Position numbers and translations under genes: made by a program
NCBI GenBank assembly: GCA_015501605.1
Contig: JADNRZ010000016.1
Coordinates: 372,001 to 436,000, forward strand
DNA length: 64,000 nucleotides
Reading direction: 5' to 3'
Source of the DNA: Panaeolus papilionaceus
Taxonomy: Eukaryota > Basidiomycota > Agaricomycetes > Agaricales
Notes under the pieces: generated by a model
The model's input: only the letters and a program-made list of their open reading frames with translations
Databases searched by the model: none
Told to the model about the DNA's origin: nothing
Shown here: piece after piece, positions 36,488 through 48,233 of the stretch
How positions within the stretch are numbered: position 1 is the first letter of the stretch
How the letters are laid out: each line of letters begins with the position of its first letter

Positions 36488-38735
36488 ATGTCCCGTACCC
36501 TTTCATTTCTATGTTTTAAGTTCAGTTGGAACTTGGACCGAGCAACAGAAGACGACTTGAACCTCAAGGATGTCCGGATTACTCAACCGGGTCAGCCTGA
36601 TTCAACTTCCTTCCTCCCTGAGACGCCTGTGGCTCCAATACATGTCGTGGTTACTGATATCGACGACAATGACTCCAGTAGGCAGGCACTGAGTCCAGTG
36701 ACACCTTCCAATCCCTTGCAACGGGTGCCGAGTACCACAAGTAGCACCAGAGGACAGGCAGTGCAGTACGGGGTCATCGCAGTAAAAGCCATCATGCCGC
36801 TGGCGGAGCTGTGCGGTCCATTCAAAGCATCCCTCGGCCTTCTGCTAGGTGCTCTTGAGAGGGTGGATGTGAGTTGCTTACTTTTTTTGGCCTCACATTT
36901 GCGACTCGAACCTCCACATATCATTGATTATATCGGTCATAGAAAATGTACACCAATGACGCGGAGTTTAAAGATATGATGGATCAACTACTCACAATCG
37001 CTGGTCTTGTTCCCATGGAAGAAAATATTGACGCCGACGTGGATGAATATGACAGGAAACTTCATCAAATAGCAAGGACATTGAATGGGTCAGAATTTTT
37101 TCTCCTTCTACCTTCTTCATCTTCCTCATAGTCGCATTGTCTATTTGTCTGGTCCGTACAGAAAGATTATGGAGCTTGGCCAGGAGCTCACGGAGAGTAT
37201 GAGGCGTAATGGTATCATACAAGCCGATAGGGTGGCAAATGTTATTGCCAACACCAAGAGCAGATTGGGTGCACATATTCAAGAAGCGCAGGTGACCTTA
37301 AAACGTACCAAAAATTCTTCGTCGTCTAACCTCTCGTTTCGGTTTTCAGCTCAGCCTAAATTTCCTTCAGGTTACACTGCAAGTACAAGACATGCGTGCT
37401 CGACAAAGTGCCGAGAGGGAGCGTCGCGCGCTGCAGGATGGTGAACTATCTGCAACGGCATCCTCACCGACAGATAACCTAACTATGAAACGCAAGGGGA
37501 AGACACTGAACCGTGAACAAATTGAGGACCCTGGTCCTAGAATATTGCCTGGCACAAGCATCTCGCCTCCCACCCCCGTCGAAACTTCGAGTGCGCCCAC
37601 TGAGAGGCCAAGCTACATGTCAACCAAAGAAACGAACCAAAGCTCTTCGATAATATTGCGACCTGTAGAGACAAAGATCCCTCAAGACATGATCCGTGGA
37701 AGTGCTGGTGCCAGCGAGGTCTCGAATGAGAGGAGCATGCGCAGACCAAACGATATCCCCTTTTTCGACCTTTACGGAGATGTGATTTGGGTCCCGTACT
37801 ATGTTGCTCTAACCTCAGCAGTAACGTGTTCTACCCATATCGATTTTGTGATTTATGGCTTAACTATGATATTGGTTTGTAAAATTTGCAGAACTTTCTA
37901 TTATTTGTTCAGACAGTTCTATTCTGTCAGAACGACGTCCACAGCCGAATTCATCAGAGAGTGCTGCAACGACCCGATGCATTCTTTATCGTTTCTTCAA
38001 CTGGCTGGCCTGCGTCTTTGAGCACGCAGATATCCATATTCGTTCGCAGACGATGGGTGCTATTGCCTGGGAAGTCCTTTCCCAGCTTTTTAGACTTGTT
38101 AGGATCATCAACATGGGATATGGCACTAGGACCCCTGATAGACTGGGCGTACGTACAGAATCACCCTTTACTCTCTTCTCTTATATGTGCATGTCAGGCT
38201 GATCATTTACAGAAAGCGAATACCAATATTCATGGCCGAGTCGCATATAGACTGGGAGCGACAGCCTGACAGAGTCATCAGCGAGTCGTTTGTGAGCGAT
38301 AGTTCTGTATCTTCAGTGGTATGTCCAGAAGGTCATGACCATGCAGATATTACTAACAAACGTATTTAATTCTTCTCGTCATGCATGGTGATATAGGGAG
38401 ACCCTAAAACCGAGTTTTCAATGAGTTGGACAATACTGACCAATGACATGGCCATTAATCCTCTGATAAGCGAGGTATGTAACCTATCTTCATTCCACGC
38501 TGATGGGAAACCTGGGCTAACACATGAATAGACACAGAAGTTCAATGAGTTTGTGATAGTCGACCCGACGTGCACGAGTACGGTTTACTATCAGACGGAT
38601 ATGTCGGCCGAGAGAAAATTGTCCGTGGTTGTTGTTGGAGGTATAGTCCACACATCTTCGCACATCGGCGAGGGAGATACCCACGAGCTAGCGGAGGCCC
38701 TCTATTCTGAAGCACTCAGATCCCAGATTGGGTAA
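36488..38735 (+). CDS. Multi-exon protein with MLKL-like N-terminal bundle; C-terminal part unrecognised
   Basis: Proposed start ATG 36488. After a disordered Pro/Ser region, a helical bundle begins (AVKAIMPLAELCGPFKASLG, about 36780-36840, then ALERVD joined over an intron to KMYTNDAEFKDMMDQL). The placement and pattern match the MLKL-type N-terminal domain seen in many agaric proteins. Next come a basic linker, then FFDLYGDVIWVPYYVALTS (about 37760-37818) followed over an intron by a frame including HQRVLQRPDAFFIVSSTG, which resembles the ubiquitin-like module often found after such bundles; this part is tentative. The last exons contain KRIPIFMAESHIDWERQ and LSVVVVGGIVHTSSH and stop at 38733-38735. 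At least six introns. Membrane-active or signalling roles are known for other MLKL-type domains, not for this protein. Confidence 0.5.
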
Positions 38736-39410
38736 CCGTGAAGGGTTGGATACTACATTAAACGTTTGTTGTCCATATCACCCCTTCAGTTAATATTGGT
38801 GTCAGTTCGTGAAGTGGCAGTTACCTATGGGAGCTTGAGCTCGACCATGTCATCATATTCTGATCTCCAATATTTCAAATTTACGCTTACACAAGGGGGA
38901 TATATATCAACAGTGTGATGGAGCAAGCTCGTGAATCGGTGAATTAAGTCGGGCCTATGTGACATTATGCCTGTGCGGAATGGCGAAATATGGACCAAAC
39001 AGTCTTTTAGCATCCGAGTTAAGGCCAGTTCAGAGACCAGTCTAGACCGAAAATGCAGTCAACATAGTCAACGCAATAATTACGAGGCACCATGGGGACT
39101 TCTTATGATTCCGGTTTGTGTTATTGTTTATCAATAGCTTCTGATTGTACTGCCTCGTGATCAGTCTGCTCTTATTTGGCAGAGTCCTTTGCCCAGGGCT
39201 CGATATCTATCACCTTTACTCCAGCTGGAGACGCTTCGAGTCTATCGATTTCAGCATCCTAAAAATCACTTGCTCTCAGTGAGGAATTCAAGTTGATCCA
39301 CCAATAAGAGCATCGTATCCAGTGGGATGCCAGAATGCGAAGGGGCCCCTCAAACCTTTCTCAGGGATCACGAGCGACAAGCACCCTCTCGATGCAGATT
39401 AGATTGAGCC
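38736..39410. other. Intergenic with a small coding remnant
   Basis: Minus-strand pieces such as GPFAFWHPTGYDALIGG (about 39290-39345) and IDRLEASPAGVKVIDIEPW (about 39190-39250) read like the end of a decayed gene. A related but more diverged stretch recurs at about 59280-59345. No intact gene. Confidence 0.35.
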
Positions 39411-39419
39411 TAACAAATA

Positions 39420-39810
39420 ATGTATCCTAATAAACAAGGAAAAAAATTCGGCGTCCATCGGGTCGTATGCGTCGATCAAGATGCTATCAACCTCGAGAAA
39501 AACCTGGCTCTGTGCAACTGTGGCATACCTTCCTCGTTGAATGCTTTGTGTCAGAACACATTAGTCGTTCGGTGCAGAAACCAGGCGATAAATACAGCTT
39601 GGACTTACCCTCCTCTTCTGTGCCCATTTATTGTGCCCATTGTGCTGTGAGAGACTCAGGGGTGGCAGTGCTAGGGCCTGAGGCAGCATCGATCTCGGAT
39701 TCATACCTATACCACGACGAGCAAGCTGTTATTAGTCAGGGGGTAGATTGTCCACAAGGGTTCTAACTGTAATGCACACTAAATTACTAGGTAGAGTCCG
39801 TATCAGAGTG
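39420..39810 (-). pseudogene. 5' remnant of the stand-alone four-helix gene family
   Basis: Aligned by eye with the first exons of the copies at 43.8-44.8 and 48.2-49.1 kb. It shares, with changes, the block around GGCAGTGCTAGGGCCTGAGG (39665) that corresponds to the Ser-rich first exon, and the stretch around CTGTGGCATACCTT (39519) next to the small second exon. The downstream helical exons are not recognisable below 39.4 kb, so this is a fragment. Confidence 0.5.
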
Positions 39811-39959
39811 CCGATCGAAGGAGAGAAAACACAGGTGAGCTACCGTGCTTCAAGTCATAGTCTTCAGTTGGCGTTTATATATCACCCCAGCCCATCTTGT
39901 CAGTTGCAAGCACAGCCTTTGCTCAACATTAGGCCCCATCCTGGCTCGCGCTGCTAAAA

Positions 39960-41530
39960 CGGGTAGTGTATTCAATGGAGGCCGTGGGTCGAAGCCGGAT
40001 ACTTCACCTAGCCTATGAATGCAGTCCGTACATATCTGATTAGATTAAGAAAACCGACCAGTTGCCATCACGCCATCCAATCCAAACCATGTCCGTGCAG
40101 ATCTGGCGGCCGTCGCTTAATGGGAAGCAAGGCACATTTCTCATAATTCTGCTCAAAAGGTGATGAGTGCCCTGAATTCTTACTTAACGAGTTCAGATGA
40201 AACCAGCTCACACACAGTTTTATCTTTGTCGTGATCTGAGTATGGGAGACTACGTTATGATGCATATTACATAACAGCCATAACTTTACCAAACCGCTTG
40301 AGGGGGGATTTGAGGAAGCGAGGACTTTGTTGGAGGGTAATGATGAGGAGTGGTGCCTGGTGTAGTGTGCCTGATCTTCGTTTATTCTTGAATTAGCTTT
40401 TACGAGACACTTACAAATAGCCTGAGCTGAAGGACACATGTGAGTATCTACACACCGAGGACATCTACTGTATTAAGTTACAGATGCTTTCATATCAATA
40501 GGCCAAAATGTTTTCATATACATATGTGACGTGGTGTGACCAGATGCTGATGGGACCTTCGGGAATGGGTTTGGACAGCTACCAAGACTCGGCTAACACC
40601 ATTCTAACGCATCTCAAAAACTTTGGGTACAGTGGATTTTGACCTCTGGCCTGCTTCTGAGTGTTATTGCGAGCATATAAAATGCACCTTTGGTAAATAA
40701 GCCTTAGGACTGCAAATATTCCGCAAAAATTTGGACGTTTTGGGCCGTGAACGCGTCCTTTCTGTTATCCTGTTAGAGGGAGTGCCCTCTTGGTCAGTAC
40801 CGTAACGATCAAAATTCGGATATAATTTGAGGTCCGTTCGTCACGCAATGTCACTGTATGAAAGTTGTTGCGGCCTATCGATATGAAACCGGCTGTAATT
40901 GAAATCTAACAATGGAACTTGCATCAAAATTCAAACACCAACCCACGCGCAACGTCATAAGTAGCGTTTGATGGGGTAGATGGCATGACGGTATGGGAAG
41001 ATTGGCCATCATACCCATGCAATTCCAATATTACGTTACACTAACCTAAGATGACACGGGGATGTAGTGTCTGTGCACTACATGCGCTAACGAGAATGTT
41101 ATCATAGATAGGATGGATGGTAGAATACATACAAATGTACAGAGTGTCCTATCGCCGTCAACCGCGCTGTGAAGGTACGAGTATCTTTTAAATGCATATG
41201 AAGTTATGAACATGAATGATGTAGGGTTAGCGTTTGCTGAGATATTATCTCAGCGGGCTGAAGACTGCTAGAGAGGATATTGAATTTAGTCATGGAATTG
41301 GGGAACATATGTTGACCTACTGGCCTCAATATCTGAGAAGCTCCATATAAACCAGACGGGTTATATACAATATAATAAATATTTGGGTTCTTACTTCAGC
41401 CGTTTAGCTTGAACCATTAAAGCCTAACTCTCGTTATTGCGTCCTGCGCGATCTCTGGATTATCAGTAGGTAATTTCGATCTAGAGGTGAAAAATTAAAT
41501 CATGAACCCGAGTTCAGATTCAATATGCAA
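39960..41530. other. About 1.6 kb without a supported gene
   Basis: An open minus-strand frame at 40068-40439 (123 codons) has no splice partners or family features, and I do not call it. The remainder is AT-rich with nothing recognisable, apart from being flanked by fragments of the four-helix gene family. Confidence 0.4.
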
Positions 41531-41532
41531 AA

Positions 41533-42000
41533 TCAAATTCCATGATACAGTGCCCGCAAATTCCAATAATAATTACACAACCGAACCCATTTGAAGGATC
41601 GTATTGAGTGTACTGTCAAACCGTGGAGATTAGTGTTAGATATTATAAGAGCAATGGCCTCGAAAACGTATCCATCGAGTCTTTGAACAGGCAGCTCTAA
41701 AGCTGTCGGTACTCTGGGGCCATTTCGACTGATATTGACCTTGATGCATTCGAGAATGTCTACACATCGTCCTGCTAAGCGTAGAGCATCGTCCAGGTTC
41801 ACCTATACAGATCTCAGCGATCCCTTTCGGGCTACATAGCTAGGAACGTACCGGAACTTGCTCTACGACACACGATATCTCCAATAAACGCCTAGAAATA
41901 CCAGTGAGATCCGAAAAGAGTCCATATTCAACCAATTAAACTCCTAAGGATGGAAGCGCGATAAGCTGAGTGTCCGAGATGTCTCCCGTAACTCATTCAC
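41533..42000 (-). pseudogene. Fragment of the stand-alone four-helix (MLKL-like) gene
   Basis: Two consecutive exons of the family are recognisable: one ending SRRLLEISCVVEQVP (about 41865-41930) and one with DALRLAGRCVDILECIKVNI followed by RVPTALELPVQRLD (about 41690-41800). The upstream exons and the last exons are missing or unrecognisable. A displaced piece of the C-terminal exon lies just upstream at 42072-42230, so this locus is rearranged. Confidence 0.6.
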
Positions 42001-42071
42001 AGGGAGCACTATTTAGTTCGCACAACAGGACTCCGTTTTGAAGGATATCTCATTCACGGACATTCCGACAT

Positions 42072-42230
42072 TTACCTCCTCTCGTCCTTCTTCAGGCACT
42101 GCACAATAAGCGCCCAGTCGTCATGCACTGTACAATAGTATAGTATCGAGGGTATTGAATAAAAATTAAAGAATTGAGGATCGCGTACATATACACTCTT
42201 CTGGTCTTCATGTAGCAAGTCCAACAGCTG
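42072..42230 (-). pseudogene. Displaced C-terminal exon fragment of the four-helix gene
   Basis: WALIVQCLKKDE corresponds to the conserved RRALIVQYLRKNSIS of complete copies, and DLLHEDQKSVY to the preceding exon end. It sits 5' of the N-terminal exons of the 41.5-kb fragment, the wrong order for one gene, so it is a second broken copy or a rearrangement. Confidence 0.45.
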
Positions 42231-42522
42231 TTGGAACTTCAGCCAGACGAAAATTAGTATGTAAGAACTGGTATGATCCATTGGATTCCGACTCGGAAAA
42301 TCGACGCGTTGCTATCTACATCATACAATCCATATCTACGTTCAGCTAGACGACATCCGACGCGTCCAACAAAAGCAAGGGTTCTTCGGAAATACCTCCT
42401 TCATGAGGTATATAAACGTGTTTGCCTGGTGCCTACAAAGCCACGATTAGCGAGTAATTACACAAATCTATGACAATATACACACAAGCAGCACGAATTG
42501 AACGAAAGAAAGAATAGCAGGG

Positions 42523-42983
42523 TACACCACCTTACCAAAAATGATGGCGCATGCGGTTTTTTCCCACGTTTTCTGCCTACAAGATCGGTCTCGAAGTCTA
42601 TATAACTCTACAACGAGAATGAGTTAGACTACGAAACTTTAGGAACGGGTACTATACCATAGTTACTCTGTCTTGTAAAAATTACTAGTTTATCCGACAA
42701 CTAGATCCTTTAAAAATACCCAAACAAATATTTGCCAGGTTTGAGCCCCCTTGTCAATATATTCAGCAGACAGGTAGTCCTAGGCTTGAGAGATGGATGT
42801 ATGAAGCTCTGTGGTAACGGATAAATGGTCTAAATTTTGAACTATAAAATTTTTGAGTTCACTTCTTACTCGTTGAATGCATAAAGATGCAATAAAGACA
42901 GAGGGTGTGGGAGGAGCTGCACTCCTTGCTGAGTGAGTTATTGTTTTAGGTCAGATTTAAGCAGTGATTCTCTTAGATCTCTT
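42523..42983. repeat. Left arm of a perfect 461-bp inverted repeat
   Basis: Every position I compared pairs with 43022-43482 (coordinate sums constant at 86005), with no mismatch or indel found. Begins TACACCACCTTACC, ends AGATCTCTT. Confidence 0.97.
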
Positions 42984-43021
42984 GTAATTATTTATAAGAC
43001 TTGAAGGGGGGTAGTATCCAA
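42984..43021. other. 38-bp loop of the inverted repeat
   Basis: Unpaired spacer containing TTGAAGGGGGGTAGTATCC, a purine-rich tract that resembles the polypurine tract beside a retrotransposon LTR; that reading is inference. Confidence 0.9.
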
Positions 43022-43482
43022 AAGAGATCTAAGAGAATCACTGCTTAAATCTGACCTAAAACAATAACTCACTCAGCAAGGAGTGCAGCTCCTCCCACAC
43101 CCTCTGTCTTTATTGCATCTTTATGCATTCAACGAGTAAGAAGTGAACTCAAAAATTTTATAGTTCAAAATTTAGACCATTTATCCGTTACCACAGAGCT
43201 TCATACATCCATCTCTCAAGCCTAGGACTACCTGTCTGCTGAATATATTGACAAGGGGGCTCAAACCTGGCAAATATTTGTTTGGGTATTTTTAAAGGAT
43301 CTAGTTGTCGGATAAACTAGTAATTTTTACAAGACAGAGTAACTATGGTATAGTACCCGTTCCTAAAGTTTCGTAGTCTAACTCATTCTCGTTGTAGAGT
43401 TATATAGACTTCGAGACCGATCTTGTAGGCAGAAAACGTGGGAAAAAACCGCATGCGCCATCATTTTTGGTAAGGTGGTGTA
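43022..43482. repeat. Right arm of a perfect 461-bp inverted repeat
   Basis: Reverse complement of 42523-42983. Ends GGTAAGGTGGTGTA, after which the flanks diverge at once. No target-site duplication is evident. Confidence 0.97.
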
Positions 43483-43806
43483 TAAGAGGAAAGCAATCAA
43501 AGGAGCCATTACAAATTCCAATCGATGATGTGGGTGCGAACAAGTGGATGATGATCTGTGAGAGGAGCGATGTGGTAAAAATGATGGGATGTAATCTAGC
43601 ATGACGTCCGCATGTCGTCTCGTGTTTTGGATAAAAAGGAGGTGCCGGAGGCTGGTGAGAATGTAAGTAACAGGAGGAACAGAGGAAACGAGCGGTATCA
43701 ATGGGTTGGGATGCGCAAGAATGTAAGTGTGAAGTGAGCTCAAGAAGACAGAATCAGGCCAGCTTTGCTGATCCTCGTGGTTCGATGCAGTTCCGAGCCG
43801 ATCCTC

Positions 43807-44785
43807 TTATGCAATTATAGGCGATTGGTCCCCTCTATCGACCGTATCACGAAATTTCAGTGTATTGCGATTGTCTATTGAAGATTGCTGAAAGATAAGT
43901 CCGAGTCCAAACTGCAATGAAATAAACCAGTGATCGCAAGTAGTACAGTGACAGCAGCACTTACACTGATGAGTATCATGGCGTCGTCAAGAAGACTACC
44001 ACAATACGATATATCCCTGGAAATCGAGTTCTTTCTCAGGTATTGAACAATGAGCGCCCGGCGGATATGCTTCTCCATGCAATGGTGGATGATATCGAGT
44101 GTGCTGTGAACAGAGGGGATTAGTGTGTTATAATTATACGAAGCACGATGATCGAAGACATACTCTTCGAGTCTCTGTATAGGCAGCTCCAATGAAGTTG
44201 GTACCCTCTCTCCGTTTCGATTGATGTCTGCTTTTAAGCAATTGAGGATGTCTGCACATCGACCTGCTAGGCGTAGAGCATCGTTCCTGTTCACCTACAC
44301 AAACATTAATCGTCCCTCGGATGATACGCAGCTCGATTGGACGTACCTGAACCTGTTCTATGGCACGCCATATTTCCAATAGACGCCTAGCTATACCAGA
44401 AAGCCCTGGAACGTATCCGTAGTCAGCTATTTCAATTCCTATGGACAAAAGTTCGGGTGCCAGGGCGGATGCGTGGTCGAGACAGGACGTGACGGCGTTT
44501 GCAACTCTCTATCACGAGGAACAGCATTCTGGTCAGTCCAACAAACGACATGACTTGGATCTGGGCAGTGTGGCATACCTTTCCTGTGGTGTGACTGGAG
44601 TCCTTCGCATCATAGTGAGTTAGTTGTGAGGTGTAGAACCTAAGTGATAAATACAGCGTGGACGTACCCTCCTCTCCTTTTGCCTTTTATGTTGCCGACT
44701 CTCAGACGACTGGAAGGTGAGAGAACCAGCGGTGGCAGTGCTGGGGCCTGAGGCAGCATCGAACTCGGATTGATACCTGCTCCAT
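43807..44785 (-). CDS. Stand-alone MLKL/HeLo-like four-helix protein, copy b
   Basis: About 200 residues and essentially one helical domain. After a Ser-rich first exon ending KRQKERR and a 24-nt second exon, the exons read RLANAVTSCLDHASALAPEL...LEIWRAIEQV, then NDALRLAGRCADILNCLKAD, then TLDIIHHCMEKHIRRALIV...SISRDISYCGSLLDDAMILI, then FGLGLIFQQSS, stop 43807-43809. The spacing (ALRLxxRCxDIL, LExTLxxIxxCMxKxxxR, LDDA) matches the N-terminal bundle of MLKL-type proteins in agarics, which inserts into or contacts membranes in the characterised relatives. No start codon lies in frame at the start of exon 1: the ATG at 44785 is out of frame with the Ser-rich segment. Either an upstream exon is missed or this copy has lost its start. 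The helical exons themselves are unbroken. Confidence 0.6.
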
Positions 44786-44869
44786 GACGAGTGTTAGACA
44801 TGGGGGTAGATTACCCATACGGAATCCAACCGTAACGAACATGAAATTGCTAGATAGAGTCTGTATCGA

Positions 44870-45600
44870 GTGATTGAAGGAGAGAATACGCAGGTGAGCT
44901 ACATGCTTTTAAGTTGTACTTTTCAGTTTGGTGCTTTATAGAAGCCACGGCCCGTCTTGGCAAGCACAGCCTTTTACACAATTATACGCTGCGATTACAC
45001 TCGCTCGCCCACTCATTATAAAGTGCGTTATCCAGCCCTTAGAGTATGCCCAACTGCACATACTCCTTATGTCTCAGATCCCATCGCAGATGTCATGGTT
45101 ATTCATGGAACATTTACAATTACCCCTCACGCTTTCTGGCCGGACTATAGCCGCCAGGTGGACATTTGGCGATTTGGATCAGAAGCTGTAATTGGCGCTC
45201 GGAAGACAAGTACATCGTACCATGCCGACAAATGCACATCTGTACAACACAAACTGAAAATTTGTATACTTCATCTGAATCTGCAAGATAGATATGATAG
45301 AACAACCACGTCTCATAAAAAGGGAAACAGAAAAACAAGGGGAATATATATATATATATAATAGTATGCGAGATGTCGAAGAGTTACATACAGTGAATGT
45401 CCAGAATGATAAATCATGTATGTATGCGTGAAGCGTGCATGAAAATGGATGGGAGAATACAATGTGTTGCATAAGATTGTTTGGTTTTTGCGTTGGGAGT
45501 GAAGAGGGATAGGAAGAATCAACATCAAGGTCAAGCATAAAATAAAGAAAGTGTGCGAGCGATCATACAGTACAAATCACGACTTCAAAGAGTTAACTGG
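44870..45600. other. Duplicated intergenic sequence with a TA microsatellite
   Basis: Separates copy b from the membrane/coiled-coil pseudogene A. A (TA)n run lies at about 45343-45361. The stretch near 45400-45425 (AAATCATGTATGTATGCGTG) has a near-copy at about 49960-49980 in the second duplication unit. Confidence 0.6.
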
Positions 45601-45608
45601 CGAGGACT

Positions 45609-47092
45609 GTGATAAAGCCCTCCTCCCCCACACCATCCTCCCTAGTGCCCACCTCCGCGGCAGCCCAGTACAATCCCTGTATTCCTTTCCGTCGTAGAGC
45701 TTATGTGCCTGTTCCTCCGTGGAGACGTTGGTGGGGCCGCCTTCGTATAACATCTACGAGTTTGTCTCTCCATATAACGCCTGGTCCTCTGTTTCGCTGT
45801 ACAGCGACTGAGGACTGTACCACGATCTACTCTTGGAGGTGGTACGCTCCTCCTCTGGGATAGACTCGAGTGATTTTGCGCATTGTGAAGGTGAGGGAAA
45901 TACTGGATGCGTCGAGAGTGGAGAATTGAAGGGGGATGGGGCGGGAAGGGCATTTTGAAGTGTTTAATGTTGAGGATGAAGGGAAGGATGGTGGAGATAG
46001 GGATGCGGTGAGCATAAGCACGAATCCGCCACGGGACGAGGTAATACAGCAGATCCCTTAAAAGCCTCGTCATACCTCCTGGAATCACCGTCAGCTTCTC
46101 TTTCTCTCTCCGACTCGCAAGCTCAACGCCCAGTCTCGAATTCTTCGTCTCCACGCTCACAAAACCATCACAGCTCTCACTACATCCATCGCCCTTCTGC
46201 CTCCCTCCCCTCCCACATCTCCTCTCTACCCTGCTTGCCACCCTCTACACTCCTATCCACTCTCTCATAACATACTCCGCACCTCACTCCTCACACCCCT
46301 CAACCTCCTCCTTAACCTCCACCCTGTCTTCCCGCACCTCCAGCCTTTTCTTCAGTTCCTTATGCGTGACTCGCGCGCATCACGGCTTGGGGAGGGGTAA
46401 TGCACAAAATCACACAGATCCTCTGTCCTTTCCGATATCTTCTTCACCAAGCGACTCCACGACCTCATCCCCGTAGTGAGCACAAATAGGCCTGTGCTGA
46501 ACCACGATACAGTGTAGGGGCCGAGGACGGCGGAGGTGGCATAGCGGAGGAGGGCGCCGAGCAGCGGGGAGAGGAAGGTGAGAAGGAGGGATAGCGACTC
46601 GATTTTTTGGGCTTAGAAGATGCAAAGAGTGCGTATCTGCTCTCTGGGGATATTGGGTTAAAGAGTTGGGATGTTGAGAGGTGGTAACAACGGTGCTGGG
46701 GGCGGCATTTTTGGTATAACTGACATGGGACTATTTTGAATCGTCAATGAGAATGTTGAACTCGGAAAATCAAGAAATGTGAGCTCACCTTCAATAATGT
46801 GATGCGGATTAAAAATCAACGATATGACAAGCGGCAGACTCTCGACGTGGTCTCGACCAGTGAGCCAATTCTCAATGGATGACACGAGGGCTACGACCAC
46901 TGCGGGTCAAACCCGTACCATGCTTTTGTATTCTGCGACATTGCATACAACGACGAGCTGGTGGTGGTGGGTTGAGGATACCCTGGACCATAGGTAGAAG
47001 AATCACGGTCGGGGTTTTTCTTTGGTCGCGGTGGTGTAAGCAGTAGTATCCACAGACGGACGACGAGGTTTATCTCTCCTCGTCTCTGACAT
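45609..47092 (-). pseudogene. Membrane/coiled-coil protein gene, broken copy A
   Basis: Member of a fungal family, unnamed as far as I know, with N-terminal membrane helices, a coiled coil and a further hydrophobic segment. Recognisable parts from the 5' end: RDSSTYGPGYPQPTT (about 46990), VVALVSSIENWLTGRDHV (about 46860), a hydrophobic block LLLTFLSPLLGALLRYATSA (about 46530-46590), WFSTGLFVLTTGM, a coiled-coil trace REKEKLTVIPGG (about 46080), and a conserved tail SLESIPEEERTTSKSR (about 45840-45880). Breaks: a one-base loss just before VVALVSS (about 46905), another just before the LLLTFL block (about 46605-46615), and a TAG in the tail (about 45750). It pairs with four-helix copy b as one duplicated unit; the sister unit is at 48.2-51.7 kb. 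Confidence 0.65.
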
Positions 47093-48233
47093 CTCGCACG
47101 GTGAGGAACAGCTAAGGATGGAGCGGTGGCACTGGGGAGAGCGGTGAGTTTTCTCTGCGCTTCCCTTTCATCGCCTGTGTTGAATCAACGAGGTTATGAA
47201 TGAACCCCTCAGCGATGTAGGAAGCAGTCTTGGTGAGTTGTGTTACAACGCAGCGCAGACCCAGATGGAACCAGAATCGCAATATTGCCGTCACGGAGTC
47301 ACACAGCAAGAAGAATGGGAAGTTCAGTTCAGATCAAAAGTTGAGAAGGATACAAGCTCAAGGATAGGTCTGAAGGAGAAAGAGGAGATGAGAACACCTC
47401 ATCAAGAGATGGCTTGCACGTGCTGGGTTGGAACTTGGGAGGTTATAATTACTAATACTATTAGATAAGATATTCGTTGATCGTTCAGTCGCGTGCGATG
47501 GGATAGAGTCTTGATTGTTTTATTTTATGTTATTCGGAATATTAGAGCTTTTGCGATGATGTATAGATGACAAACCGTGAGGTCTCAAGGTTTGTGAGCG
47601 AGCAGGTGTTGTTTGGCAGACCTCCCAAAAATTCGGATTCGGAGAGTTTTCGGGAAGCACGTGATCTCGACGCGTCAAAGCTCTCGACGATTCGCGTCGG
47701 GCTTTTGTGTGAAACACACGGCCTGAGCGCTAAGATAAGCCCAGGGATCCGAGCTGGTTCCAAGCAGCCATTCCTACAGGAGATTTAATTCACTCTGCAT
47801 ACTTCAAGGAAGATCAAATACATATAAAACATAAGCATGCTCCCTGTGATATTGAGCAACGAGCCCAGAGAAATGGGGACACGCCTAAAATGCGGGGTAA
47901 TATGACATTAGGTACCTGCGTCCAGTGTGCACTTCAGTCGCTAAGCCTACTTCGTTAGCGACGTGGTTATGAATCTATTCGATGGATACAATCTAACATA
48001 TCCATGAAATCTGTGCGTAGTTTCGGGTTTCGTATAGAAGAAAGATGTCGGAATGCGGTAGGAGGAAGAGAACAACGGAATCCAGGTCTTGAGACAAGTA
48101 TCAAGTGAACTCGTGTAGACAGCACGAGGCTCGCTTCGTTGCTCGATGCAGCTCCTAGTCAGCCCTGTTGTGCAACTATAGGTGGTTGATTACCTCTATC
48201 CACCGAATTGCGAAACTGGGTGAATTACAATTT
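47093..48233. other. Intergenic between duplication units
   Basis: The first part (to about 47450) resembles the region right of copy B (about 51960-52330), so the duplication extends here. About 47460-47790 has no counterpart there and looks like an insertion; it contains overlapping short open frames on both strands that I cannot assign. Confidence 0.4.

Noticed and set aside
43378..43743. 121-codon minus-strand frame at the right end of the inverted repeat
   Set aside because: It runs across the repeat boundary, with no start context, splice signals or family features.
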